Positions 26,990 to 34,591 of a stretch of DNA of 64,000 nt are shown piece by piece. Every line of letters begins with the position of its first letter. The stretch's first letter is position 1. Source of the DNA: Chryseobacterium flavum (GTDB taxonomy: Bacteria > Bacteroidota > Bacteroidia > Flavobacteriales > Weeksellaceae); the NCBI RefSeq assembly GCF_003385595.1, contig NZ_QNUE01000002.1, forward strand, positions 248,001 through 312,000, in the 5' to 3' direction. The notes under the pieces are model-generated. The model searched no databases and was not told the DNA's origin. It saw nothing but the letters and a program-made list of their open reading frames with translations. Made by a program: the position numbers and the translations under genes.

Positions 26990-27586
26990 TTATTTGTTAA
27001 ATAACTCCTCCACTTTATCCCAGTTTACCACATCAAAAAATGCAGAAACATAATCAGGTCTTCTGTTTTGATAGTTTAAATAGTAAGCATGTTCCCAAAC
27101 GTCCAATCCTAAAACAGGTGTTCCTTTAACATCTGCGACAGGCATTAACGGGTTATCCTGATTTGGAGTAGATGATACAGATACAGTACCGTCAGCATTT
27201 TTAACCAACCACGCCCATCCTGAACCGAATCTTGTTTTTGCGGCTTCAGAAAAATCAGTTTTAAACTTTTCTAATCCTCCGTAATTTTCTATTGCTGCTT
27301 TTACATTTCCTACCGGCTCTTTGCTTCCTCCGGGAGTTAAAATTTCCCAGAACAAAGTGTGGTTGAAATGTCCTCCTCCGTTATTTCTTACAGCAGGTTT
27401 ATCAGTTCCTGTCTGACAGATTTCCTCAATAGTTTTTCCTGCTAGGTCAGTTCCTTCAATTGCTTTATTTAAATTGTCAATATATGCCTGGTGGTGTTTT
27501 GTATGGTGGATTTCCATAGTTCTTGCATCTATAGTAGGCTCCAATGCATCGTATGCATATCCTAATTTTGGTAATTCAAATGACAT
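26990..27586 (-). CDS. sodA: Superoxide dismutase, Mn-type (Fe/Mn family)
   Basis: Converts superoxide to oxygen and hydrogen peroxide in the cytoplasm. 198 residues. The four metal ligands are visible: H27 in [10 protein letters not shown]76 in [10 protein letters not shown], and D162 and H166 in [20 protein letters not shown]. The wording [11 protein letters not shown] and [17 protein letters not shown] is nearer to manganese than to iron enzymes, although some members of the family accept both metals. It has no signal peptide and is monocistronic with a very clear promoter. Confidence 0.95.
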   Translation of the reverse strand: MSFELPKLGYAYDALEPTIDARTMEIHHTKHHQAYIDNLNKAIEGTDLAGKTIEEICQTGTDKPAVRNNGGGHFNHTLFWEILTPGGSKEPVGNVKAAIENYGGLEKFKTDFSEAAKTRFGSGWAWLVKNADGTVSVSSTPNQDNPLMPVADVKGTPVLGLDVWEHAYYLNYQNRRPDYVSAFFDVVNWDKVEELFNK

Positions 27587-27899
27587 AATCTTTATTTTTA
27601 ATGTTATAACCCAAAATTAGCCAATATTTAAGCTATTATCAAAGATTGGGGATTACTTTAATAAATCTTTAACATTGATATATTGATTTAGAATGAATTA
27701 AATTTTAAAAAATTCTGTTTATACGTTCAGAGCATTTATATTTACGCTAAAATTAAATGGTCCTATTCTATTTTATAAGCCTGGATTACAGCACTCAAAG
27801 CTATTCAAAGCATACTTTATTTTCAAATTCGTAACTTACACAAAATGAATGTTTTTTTATAAAATATTCTTCACTGAAGTTTAACATAACACGATTATT
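27587..27899. other. Intergenic region between sodA and DapB-family gene
   Basis: This 313-bp AT-rich stretch carries the sodA promoter at its left end. The rest shows no gene or obvious structure; TATATTTA near 27740 is a poor -7 candidate for the DapB-family gene. Confidence 0.5.
27612..27643 (-). promoter_or_regulatory. sodA promoter (TTTG - 20 nt - TAATTTTG)
   Basis: On the minus strand, TTTG at 27643-27640 and TAATTTTG at 27619-27612 are separated by exactly 20 nt, an ideal Bacteroidota promoter, with about 20 nt of leader to the ATG. Confidence 0.7.
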
Positions 27900-28649
27900 A
27901 TGAAAATTGGACTTTTTGGATTTGGAAAAGCAGGTAAGGCTGTAGCATCAGTCATTCTTCAAAACAAGGAACACTCCTTGCAATGGATTTACAGAAAAAC
28001 AAACAGATTGAACAGCAGGGATGCGGCTGAATTCTTCGGTATAGAAAGCAATGATCCCGGACATTTTTATTCTGAAAAAAAACAGGATATTGAAGAGTTG
28101 CTAGAAGAACACCCTGTTGATGCCATTATTGACTTTTCTTCCCAGGAAGGTATATACGCATATGGGGAGTCAGCCGCCAAAAAGAATATTAAGATTATTT
28201 CAGCAATTTCCCATTATTCCGATAAAGAAATCAAATTTCTCCATAAGCTGGCGCAGAAAGCAATTGTATTTTGGTCTCCCAATATTACCCTTGGAATCAA
28301 TTATCTTTTGTATGCTTCTACATTTTTAAAAAAGATTGCTCCTTCAGTAGATATTGAAATTGTTGAAGAACATTTCAAAGATAAGAAAGGGGTATCAGGA
28401 ACTGCCATCCGTATTGCAGATGTCCTGGATGTAAAAGATGAAAAAATCAATACGATCCGGGCTGGTGGGATTGTCGGAAAACATGAAGTTATTTTCGGAT
28501 TTCCTTTTCAGACGGTAAGACTTATTCATGAATCCATCTCAAGGGATGCTTTTGGTAATGGTGCTTTATTTGCAGCAGAACACCTTATCAACAAAAAACC
28601 GGGCTTCTATAAATTTGAAGATCTGTTACAACCTTATTTCAAAGTATAG
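27900..28649 (+). CDS. Dihydrodipicolinate reductase (DapB) family protein, divergent
   Basis: 249 residues. The dinucleotide-binding start is IGLFGFGKAGKAVASVI. The C-terminal domain has the DapB core: IVEEHFKDKKGVSGTAIRIADVL, where H158 and K162 align with the catalytic His and Lys of E. coli DapB. The second histidine of the usual HH pair is Phe and the DAPSGTA motif is shortened to GVSGTA. RAGGIVGKHEVIFG and ALFAAEHLINKKPGFYKFEDLL complete the match. It may reduce tetrahydrodipicolinate precursors for lysine and diaminopimelate, or be a paralog with another substrate. The rho terminator lies partly inside its 3' end. Confidence 0.8.
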   Translation: MKIGLFGFGKAGKAVASVILQNKEHSLQWIYRKTNRLNSRDAAEFFGIESNDPGHFYSEKKQDIEELLEEHPVDAIIDFSSQEGIYAYGESAAKKNIKIISAISHYSDKEIKFLHKLAQKAIVFWSPNITLGINYLLYASTFLKKIAPSVDIEIVEEHFKDKKGVSGTAIRIADVLDVKDEKINTIRAGGIVGKHEVIFGFPFQTVRLIHESISRDAFGNGALFAAEHLINKKPGFYKFEDLLQPYFKV

Positions 28650-28657
28650 AAGCCCGG
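28599..28657 (-). terminator. Terminator-like inverted repeat for rho, reaching into the end of the DapB-family gene
   Basis: CCGGGCTTCTATA (28599-28611) and TATAGAAGCCCGG (28645-28657) are perfect 13-bp inverted copies. On the minus strand the second arm is followed by TTTTTTG. The 33-nt loop is long. Confidence 0.55.
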
Positions 28658-28673
28658 AATCAATTAAATTAAT

Positions 28674-30482
28674 TTATTTATTCATAGACATCAGGAACTC
28701 TTCGTTATTTAGGGTTCCTTTGATATTTTTATCCACAAATTCCATGGCTTCTACAGGATTCATCTCAGAAAGATACTTTCTAAGAATCCACATTCTCTGG
28801 GAAGTTACTTCGTCAAGAAGAAGATCATCTCTACGGGTACTTGACGCTACAAGGTCAATAGCAGGATAAATTCTTCTGTTAGCAATTTTTCTGTCTAACT
28901 GAAGCTCCATATTACCCGTACCTTTGAATTCTTCAAAGATTACTTCATCCATTTTAGATCCTGTATCGATAAGTGCAGTAGCAATAATGGTCAGGGATCC
29001 ACCTCCTTCAATTTTTCTTGCCGCTCCGAAGAATCTTTTAGGTTTATGAAGAGCATTGGCATCTACCCCACCGGAAAGAACTTTACCTGATGCAGGAGTT
29101 ACTGTATTGTATGCTCTTGCCAATCTTGTAATAGAATCCAGCAGAATGACTACATCATGGCCGCATTCTACCATTCTCTGGGCTTTTGCAAGAACAAGAT
29201 TCGCTACTTTCACATGTTTTTCAGCAGCTTCATCAAACGTAGAAGCAATTACCTCTGCATTGACACTTCTTTCCATATCAGTAACCTCTTCCGGGCGTTC
29301 ATCAATCAGAAGAACCATCATATATACTTCCGGGTGGTTTGCTGCAATGGAATTAGCAATATCTTTAAGCAGCATCGTTTTACCGGTCTTGGGCTGGGCG
29401 ACAATCATGGCTCTCTGTCCTTTTCCAATCGGAGCAAATAAATCTACAATTCTTGTAGAAACGGTTGATCCGCTTCCTGCAAGATTGAATTTCTCTTCAG
29501 GGAAAAGTGGTGTAAGATATTCAAAAGCAACACGATCTTTAATAAAAGCCAGATCTCTTCCGTTAACTTCTGTAGGTCTTAGTAAAGAAAAATATTTTTC
29601 ACCTTCTTTTGGAAGCCTTACAATTCCTTTAACTGTATCACCTGTTTTTAAACCAAAATTTCTGATTTGTGCCGTAGAAACATATACATCATCAGGAGAA
29701 GATATATAGCTGAAGTCTGACGAGCGTAAAAAACCATAATTATCAGGTAAAATTTCCAACACCCCTTCAATGCTTACCATTCCATCAAAGTTAAACTCTT
29801 TCTTATGGTCCGGCTGCTCTTCTCCCTTTTCAGAATGTCTGTTCTGATTTTGGTTTTGGTTTTGGTGCTGATGTTGGTTTTTATGTTGATGTCCGCCGTT
29901 TTGCGGGTGATTGTGTCCTTTGGTAGACTTATTAGCCTGTGACGGTTGAGGATTGTTAGGCTTTTCTTCTGCCTGAGCAGGCTCTTGAGATACTGTGTTT
30001 TTTGGAGTTTCTGTCTTTTCCTGGGTTACTTCTGTATTAGCAGTATTCGTGGAAACTCTTTTTCTTTTCTTTTTAGCAGGTGCTGCAGCTGGGTTTTCTT
30101 CAGTTACTGCCACCGTTTCAGCTATTGGTTCTTCTGATTTTATTTCTTCAGAAGCCGGGGCCTTTTCTTCTACTTCTTCCTCTGCTTTAGGCTCTGCTGG
30201 TTTTGGGGTATTCACTTTTGGCTTAGCTGCGGTTTTCTTGGGAGCAGCTTTTTTTGCCGGGGCTTTCACAGGTTTCTCTGCTGTGGCCTCTTCAGTATTT
30301 GTACTGGTTTCTGTGGCGTTGAAATAATCTTTTGCAACTTTAGGATTGGAAGCCTGAAAGTCAAGAATTGCAAAGATCTTGTCATTTTCATTGCTGTTTC
30401 TTGCAACTTTAACGCCTAAATCTTTTAAGATTTTAGTCAGTTCCGTTACGGATTTTGACCTTAACGTTTCTATGTTAAACAT
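28674..30482 (-). CDS. rho: Transcription termination factor Rho with long low-complexity insertion
   Basis: 602 residues, against about 420 in E. coli. The order is: N-terminal SAP-like Rho_N domain (1-45, [18 protein letters not shown]); a Lys/Ala/Pro/Glu-rich linker (about 60-185); a His/Asn/Gln-rich stretch (about 190-217); the RNA-binding cold-shock-type domain ([20 protein letters not shown] onwards); and the RecA-type ATPase with P-loop AQPKTGKT (362-369), [15 protein letters not shown] and [11 protein letters not shown]. It terminates transcription by RNA translocation. The long insertion is typical in position for Bacteroidota Rho but is strikingly rich in N, Q and H here. Divergent from DUF4293. 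Confidence 0.97.
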   Translation of the reverse strand: MFNIETLRSKSVTELTKILKDLGVKVARNSNENDKIFAILDFQASNPKVAKDYFNATETSTNTEEATAEKPVKAPAKKAAPKKTAAKPKVNTPKPAEPKAEEEVEEKAPASEEIKSEEPIAETVAVTEENPAAAPAKKKRKRVSTNTANTEVTQEKTETPKNTVSQEPAQAEEKPNNPQPSQANKSTKGHNHPQNGGHQHKNQHQHQNQNQNQNRHSEKGEEQPDHKKEFNFDGMVSIEGVLEILPDNYGFLRSSDFSYISSPDDVYVSTAQIRNFGLKTGDTVKGIVRLPKEGEKYFSLLRPTEVNGRDLAFIKDRVAFEYLTPLFPEEKFNLAGSGSTVSTRIVDLFAPIGKGQRAMIVAQPKTGKTMLLKDIANSIAANHPEVYMMVLLIDERPEEVTDMERSVNAEVIASTFDEAAEKHVKVANLVLAKAQRMVECGHDVVILLDSITRLARAYNTVTPASGKVLSGGVDANALHKPKRFFGAARKIEGGGSLTIIATALIDTGSKMDEVIFEEFKGTGNMELQLDRKIANRRIYPAIDLVASSTRRDDLLLDEVTSQRMWILRKYLSEMNPVEAMEFVDKNIKGTLNNEEFLMSMNK

Positions 30483-30561
30483 ATTTAATGTAAAAATGTA
30501 ATTAATTGTGAGTAAGAAAAGTAAGTCCGGTGACTTTGGTTTTCAAGTACATTGTATAATG

Positions 30562-30593
30562 CAAATCTACACTTATTTTTGAATTGTGCAAAA
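30562..30593 (-). promoter_or_regulatory. rho promoter (TTTTG - 19 nt - TAGATTTG)
   Basis: Minus-strand -33 TTTTG (30593-30589) and -7 TAGATTTG (30569-30562) are 19 nt apart. The leader to the rho ATG is about 75 nt. It interlocks with the opposite promoter. Confidence 0.68.
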
Positions 30594-30608
30594 TTTATAT
30601 TATTTTTG
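30577..30608 (+). promoter_or_regulatory. DUF4293 gene promoter (TTTTG - 19 nt - TATTTTTG)
   Basis: Plus-strand -33 TTTTG (30577-30581) and -7 TATTTTTG (30601-30608), 19 nt apart, with 18 nt between the box and the ATG at 30627. Its -33 lies between the two elements of the rho promoter. Confidence 0.68.
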
Positions 30609-30626
30609 CCAGGAATTTAATATTCA

Positions 30627-31016
30627 ATGCTACAGAGAATACAGACTATATGGACTTTATTGGCAGTTTTATCTGCTGTTTTTCTTTTCATCACAGGACA
30701 AGATGTTGCTGTTTTCGGCAGTATTCCCGTACTTAATATTGCCTGTATTGTACTCGTTTTAGCTGGAGCATTAAGTATTTTTAGTTTTAAAAACCGAAAA
30801 AGACAAATTTTGCTGAATACCATCAGCATCATTATAAACGCTTTGTTGATTGGTGTATTGGCGTACTGGCTGCTAAACTTATCCGGAGGAATTCAGTTTC
30901 CTGAGAAGGGTATTGAGCCGATTTTCCCATTAATTGCGGTGATTTGTCTGCTTATCGCAAACATTTACATCCGTAAAGATGAGAGGCTCGTAAAATCTGT
31001 AGACAGACTTCGATAG
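30627..31016 (+). CDS. DUF4293 family membrane protein
   Basis: 129 residues beginning MLQRIQTIWTLLAVLSAVFLF, with four predicted membrane helices (about residues 5-24, 32-50, 58-76, 88-107) and a short basic cytoplasmic tail (YIRKDERLVKSVDRLR). It matches the DUF4293 family of Bacteroidota. The divergent rho/DUF4293 arrangement is, to my knowledge, common in Flavobacteriia. Function is unknown. Confidence 0.85.
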   Translation: MLQRIQTIWTLLAVLSAVFLFITGQDVAVFGSIPVLNIACIVLVLAGALSIFSFKNRKRQILLNTISIIINALLIGVLAYWLLNLSGGIQFPEKGIEPIFPLIAVICLLIANIYIRKDERLVKSVDRLR

Positions 31017-31040
31017 CCTTACAACGATTTTTTGAGTGAG

Positions 31041-31070
31041 AACAGTTCCCCAGGGAACTGTTTTTTATTT
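31041..31070 (+). terminator. Terminator after the DUF4293 gene
   Basis: AACAGTTCC and GGAACTGTT form a 9-bp perfect stem with loop CCAG and a T run. Confidence 0.85.
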
Positions 31071-31195
31071 TTGCCACTTATTATATTCATCCTTACAGGT
31101 TCTGAATATTAATTCATTTTATTTATGTATTTTCATGCAGCTTTTCTGTTGAACATTCGACTGATCACAAATTATATAAAATTCAACTTAAAATA

Positions 31196-32119
31196 ATGAA
31201 AAAATTAACTTATCTGACCCTATCGCTGTTTTCCATACTAACCTTCGCCCAGGAAGTCTCAAAAGAAAGAGTAAAAACAATTCTTTCCACACTTGCTTCC
31301 GATGAAATGAAAGGACGGGAAATCTGGACTCCTGAGAATGAAAACGCAGCAAATTATATTTCCACACTTTTTAAGGAAAACAAACTTGAGTACTGTACTG
31401 GCAGCTCATATCTTATTCCTTTTGAATATAAAGGTAAGAAGGCTTATAATGTATGCGGCATTAAAAAAGGAAAATCAGATCGGTATCTGGGATTTTCAGG
31501 ACATTTTGATCACATAGGTACCAGTGATAAGGACGGTGACAATATTTACAATGGAGCAGATGATGATGCAAGCGGGATCACTACATTGGTTGGAATTGCC
31601 GATTATTTTAAGAACAGGAAACCTGAATTTTCAATGGTTTTCATGGCCTTTAACGGAGAAGAAAAAGGAATGCTGGGGTCACGGGCTATTTCTGAAGATC
31701 AGAATCTTGATAAAATCTATAACAATATGGCGGCTCTTTTCAACTTTGAGATGGTAGCCACAGAATCCCAGTGGGGGAAAAATGCATTATATATGACTGG
31801 AGACGGATTTTCAGATCTTGATGAACTTTTTAATAAAAATGCAGTGAACGGACTAACCCTACATCCTGATCCCTATGCAGAACAACAACTGTTCTATCGT
31901 TCAGACAATGTAAGTTTTGTAAAAAAGAAAATCATTGCACATTCATTTTCAACTGTTGATATGACTAAAGCCTCACATTACCATCATGAAAATGATGACA
32001 TTCATATTGTTGATTTTGATAACATGACCCAGATCATCAATAACTTTAGCAAAACACTCGAAAAATTAAGCACAAAGAACTTTGCTCCCAAATATAATGA
32101 GCAGGTAAAATTTAATTAG
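31196..32119 (+). CDS. Secreted M28 family metallopeptidase
   Basis: 307 residues with signal peptide MKKLTYLTLSLFSILTFAQ. The M28 (aminopeptidase Y/S type) zinc site is seen in SGHFDHIG, the bridging NGADDDASG, the catalytic FNGEEKGMLGS, a further acidic ligand in FEMVATE, and the last histidine in ASHYHHENDD. It should remove N-terminal residues from peptides outside the cytoplasm. There is no T9SS sorting domain, so it is probably periplasmic. Confidence 0.9.
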   Translation: MKKLTYLTLSLFSILTFAQEVSKERVKTILSTLASDEMKGREIWTPENENAANYISTLFKENKLEYCTGSSYLIPFEYKGKKAYNVCGIKKGKSDRYLGFSGHFDHIGTSDKDGDNIYNGADDDASGITTLVGIADYFKNRKPEFSMVFMAFNGEEKGMLGSRAISEDQNLDKIYNNMAALFNFEMVATESQWGKNALYMTGDGFSDLDELFNKNAVNGLTLHPDPYAEQQLFYRSDNVSFVKKKIIAHSFSTVDMTKASHYHHENDDIHIVDFDNMTQIINNFSKTLEKLSTKNFAPKYNEQVKFN

Positions 32120-32126
32120 ATATAGG

Positions 32127-32152
32127 CCGCCGGAATGGCGGTTTATTTTTTT
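32127..32152 (+). terminator. Weak terminator after the M28 peptidase
   Basis: CCGCC and GGCGG (5 bp) with loop GGAAT followed by a T-rich run. Confidence 0.5.
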
Positions 32153-32309
32153 TATTACACCTGATTTTATTCAATTCCGGACTCTGGTGTCCACTCATTT
32201 TATGTGAAAAAGAGTACAGAATAGTTTTGTATTGTAACAAAAAGAGGTTTTCTGGAACAAATCAATTAAAGTAAAACAGGATTAAGAACGTCTTATCTTT
32301 TATTTTACG

Positions 32310-32317
32310 TAATTTTG
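32310..32317 (+). promoter_or_regulatory. -7 box (TAATTTTG) for the ABC exporter
   Basis: Exact TAnnTTTG match 20 nt before the ATG at 32338; no clear -33. Confidence 0.42.
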
Positions 32318-32337
32318 CTATCCAATTTTTTCATTGA

Positions 32338-34176
32338 ATGAACGAATATAAAAAAATCTTAAAATTCGCAAGACCGCATCAAAAATATATCTACGGAAGT
32401 TTATTTTTCAATATTCTGTATTCCGTATTTCAGATTGCCTCATTAGGAACGATTTTACCGGTTTTAGGAATGCTTTTCGGTACAATTAAGCCTGAAAAAT
32501 ATGACTCCGCACCTGTTTATTCCGGTGAAATTATTGACTTCCTCTCTTATTTAAAAGAATATTCCAATTACTATGTCCAGGCTTTAGTAAGTGAATACGG
32601 ATCTCTTACCGTCCTTGCGTGGCTGTGTATTGTGACTGCTTTTATGTTCCTTCTGAGAAATGCGTTCAGATATTTTGGCGCTTTTTTACTGATTAACTAT
32701 CGTGTGGGAGTAACCAAAGATCTGCGTGGGGCCATGTACCGAAAAATACTTTCACTACCTGTTTCTTTTTTTACAGAGAGCCGGAAAGGAGATCTGATGT
32801 CCCGTATGTCCAATGACGTAGGAGAAGTAGAAGGCAATATACTGGGAAGTTTAATTGAATTGATTAACGCTCCTTTTATGTTGATCAGTACCTTGGTGAC
32901 CCTGTTCTTCCTAAGCCCTGAAATGACTCTTTTCTCTTTATTGGTACTGCCTGTTATGGGAACAATGATCGCTTTGGTAGGAAAAAGCCTGAAAAAAGAT
33001 TCTCATGAAGCCCAGCATGAAATGGGCACCATTTTTTCCATTGTTGATGAAACATTAAAATCTTCAAAAGTAATTAAGATCTTCAATGCCGAAAAAATCA
33101 TGGATAATCGCTTTATGAAGTCTATGAACAGATGGATCTCAAGTTCGATCAGTCTGGGGAGAAAGAAAGAGCTTGCCTCTCCTATGAGCGAATTCTTAGG
33201 TTCTATTACTTTTCTGATCATTGCATGGTACGGAGGAAAACAAATCATTGTTGAACAAAGCATATCACCGGCAGACTTTTTGGTATTCCTGGGAATGTTC
33301 TTCCAGATATTACCTCCGGCGAAAAGCTTATCTACAGCAATCTCTAATGTACAGAAAGGAGAAGCCTCCCTGAAAAGAGTATTGGAAATTCTGGATGCAG
33401 ATGTAAAAATCGAAGAAGCAGCAGAGCCTGTTTCAATTTCTACTCTTCAAAATAGTATTGAATTTAAAGATATTGGCTTTTACTATGATAAAGCAAACCT
33501 GATCTTAAAGAATTTCAATTTAACAATACCAAAAGGAAAGACTGTTGCTTTGGTTGGGCAGAGTGGAAGTGGAAAAACAACTATTGCTAATCTTCTGGCC
33601 AGGTTTTATGATGTTTCTGAAGGTGAAATTCTGATTGATGGTACAGATATTAAACATTTAAAATTAAAAGAATATCGTCAGCTTTTAGGAATGGTGACTC
33701 AGGAATCTGTGCTGTTTAATGATTCGGTTTACAATAATATATTGATGGGCAAACCTGATGCTACCAGAGAAGAAGTCATTGCAGCCGCTAAAATTGCCAA
33801 TGCAGACTCATTCATCTCCAACCTTGCTGAAGGATATGATACCAATATCGGAGATGATGGAAATAAACTTTCCGGAGGGCAGAAACAGAGGGTTTCCATT
33901 GCAAGAGCAGTGCTGAAGAATCCTCCTATCATGATTCTTGATGAAGCAACATCGGCACTGGATACTGAATCCGAAAGATTTGTGCAGGATGCCCTGGAAA
34001 AAATGATGGAAAACAGAACTTCACTGGTAATTGCCCACCGGCTTTCAACCATTCAGAAAGCAGACTGGATTGTTGTGATGGAAAAAGGTGATATTGTAGA
34101 ACAGGGAACCCACCATGATCTGATTGCAAAAAGAGGAATGTATCACAAGCTTGTTGAGTTACAAAACTTTGATTAA
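32338..34176 (+). CDS. ABC exporter, fused permease and ATPase (MsbA-like)
   Basis: A 612-residue half-transporter that works as a dimer in the inner membrane. An N-terminal six-helix ABC transmembrane domain (about 15-330) includes the coupling-helix region SFFTESRKGDLMSRMSNDVGEVE. It is followed by the ATPase: Walker A GQSGSGKT (407-414), the Q-loop GMVTQESVLFND, signature LSGGQKQR (511-518), Walker B IMILDEATSALD and switch region IAHRLSTI. The sequence resembles MsbA-type lipid A flippases, which fits a Gram-negative cell, but multidrug exporters look alike. A DUF1801 gene follows by 20 bp. Confidence 0.9.
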   Translation: MNEYKKILKFARPHQKYIYGSLFFNILYSVFQIASLGTILPVLGMLFGTIKPEKYDSAPVYSGEIIDFLSYLKEYSNYYVQALVSEYGSLTVLAWLCIVTAFMFLLRNAFRYFGAFLLINYRVGVTKDLRGAMYRKILSLPVSFFTESRKGDLMSRMSNDVGEVEGNILGSLIELINAPFMLISTLVTLFFLSPEMTLFSLLVLPVMGTMIALVGKSLKKDSHEAQHEMGTIFSIVDETLKSSKVIKIFNAEKIMDNRFMKSMNRWISSSISLGRKKELASPMSEFLGSITFLIIAWYGGKQIIVEQSISPADFLVFLGMFFQILPPAKSLSTAISNVQKGEASLKRVLEILDADVKIEEAAEPVSISTLQNSIEFKDIGFYYDKANLILKNFNLTIPKGKTVALVGQSGSGKTTIANLLARFYDVSEGEILIDGTDIKHLKLKEYRQLLGMVTQESVLFNDSVYNNILMGKPDATREEVIAAAKIANADSFISNLAEGYDTNIGDDGNKLSGGQKQRVSIARAVLKNPPIMILDEATSALDTESERFVQDALEKMMENRTSLVIAHRLSTIQKADWIVVMEKGDIVEQGTHHDLIAKRGMYHKLVELQNFD

Positions 34177-34196
34177 TATATTTTAATCGAATTAAA

Positions 34197-34544
34197 ATGA
34201 ACCCTATACAAGAGTATTTCTACAGAATCGAAGAGCCTGAAAGAAGTACTCTTTTGTTTTTGCGTGATAAAATACTGGCTTCGGATCAGGAAAATATTAC
34301 AGAAACATTCAGTTTTGGGCTTCCGTTTATCAAGTATAAAAAGAAAATGCTGTGTTATTTTTATTACAGCAAGAAATACGGAAGACACTATATCAGTTTT
34401 TACCATGGGGATAAACTGGATTATCCTGAACTTATTCAGGATGGCAGAAAGAAATTTAAGATCCTTCTTATTGATCCGGAGAAAGATCTGCCTGTGGAAT
34501 TCATATTAAATCTGATAGAAGAAATTAAAAGATATATAAAATAA
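34197..34544 (+). CDS. DUF1801 domain-containing protein
   Basis: 115 residues of the DUF1801/YdhG-like fold: LLFLRDKILASDQENITETFSFGLPFIKYKKKMLCYFYY, then HYISFYHGDKLDYPELIQDGRKKFKILLI. The family is small and cytoplasmic, without an established function. It is probably co-transcribed with the ABC exporter. Confidence 0.85.
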   Translation: MNPIQEYFYRIEEPERSTLLFLRDKILASDQENITETFSFGLPFIKYKKKMLCYFYYSKKYGRHYISFYHGDKLDYPELIQDGRKKFKILLIDPEKDLPVEFILNLIEEIKRYIK

Positions 34545-34571
34545 AAACCCCGGCACGAATAATCGTACCGG
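34541..34571 (-). terminator. Terminator for the 34.6-36.4 kb surface protein gene
   Basis: CCGGCACGA (34550-34558) pairs with TCGTACCGG (34563-34571) with one G-U pair. On the minus strand it runs into TTTTTATTTT, 20 bp after the stop. Confidence 0.75.
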
Positions 34572-34591
34572 AGCCATCTTTAAAAACTTTA

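Noticed and set aside
29056-29709. A 217-codon open frame on the plus strand opposite rho
   Set aside because: It is the antisense shadow of the conserved Rho ATPase and RNA-binding domains; its translation is Ser/Thr/Leu-rich with no family resemblance.
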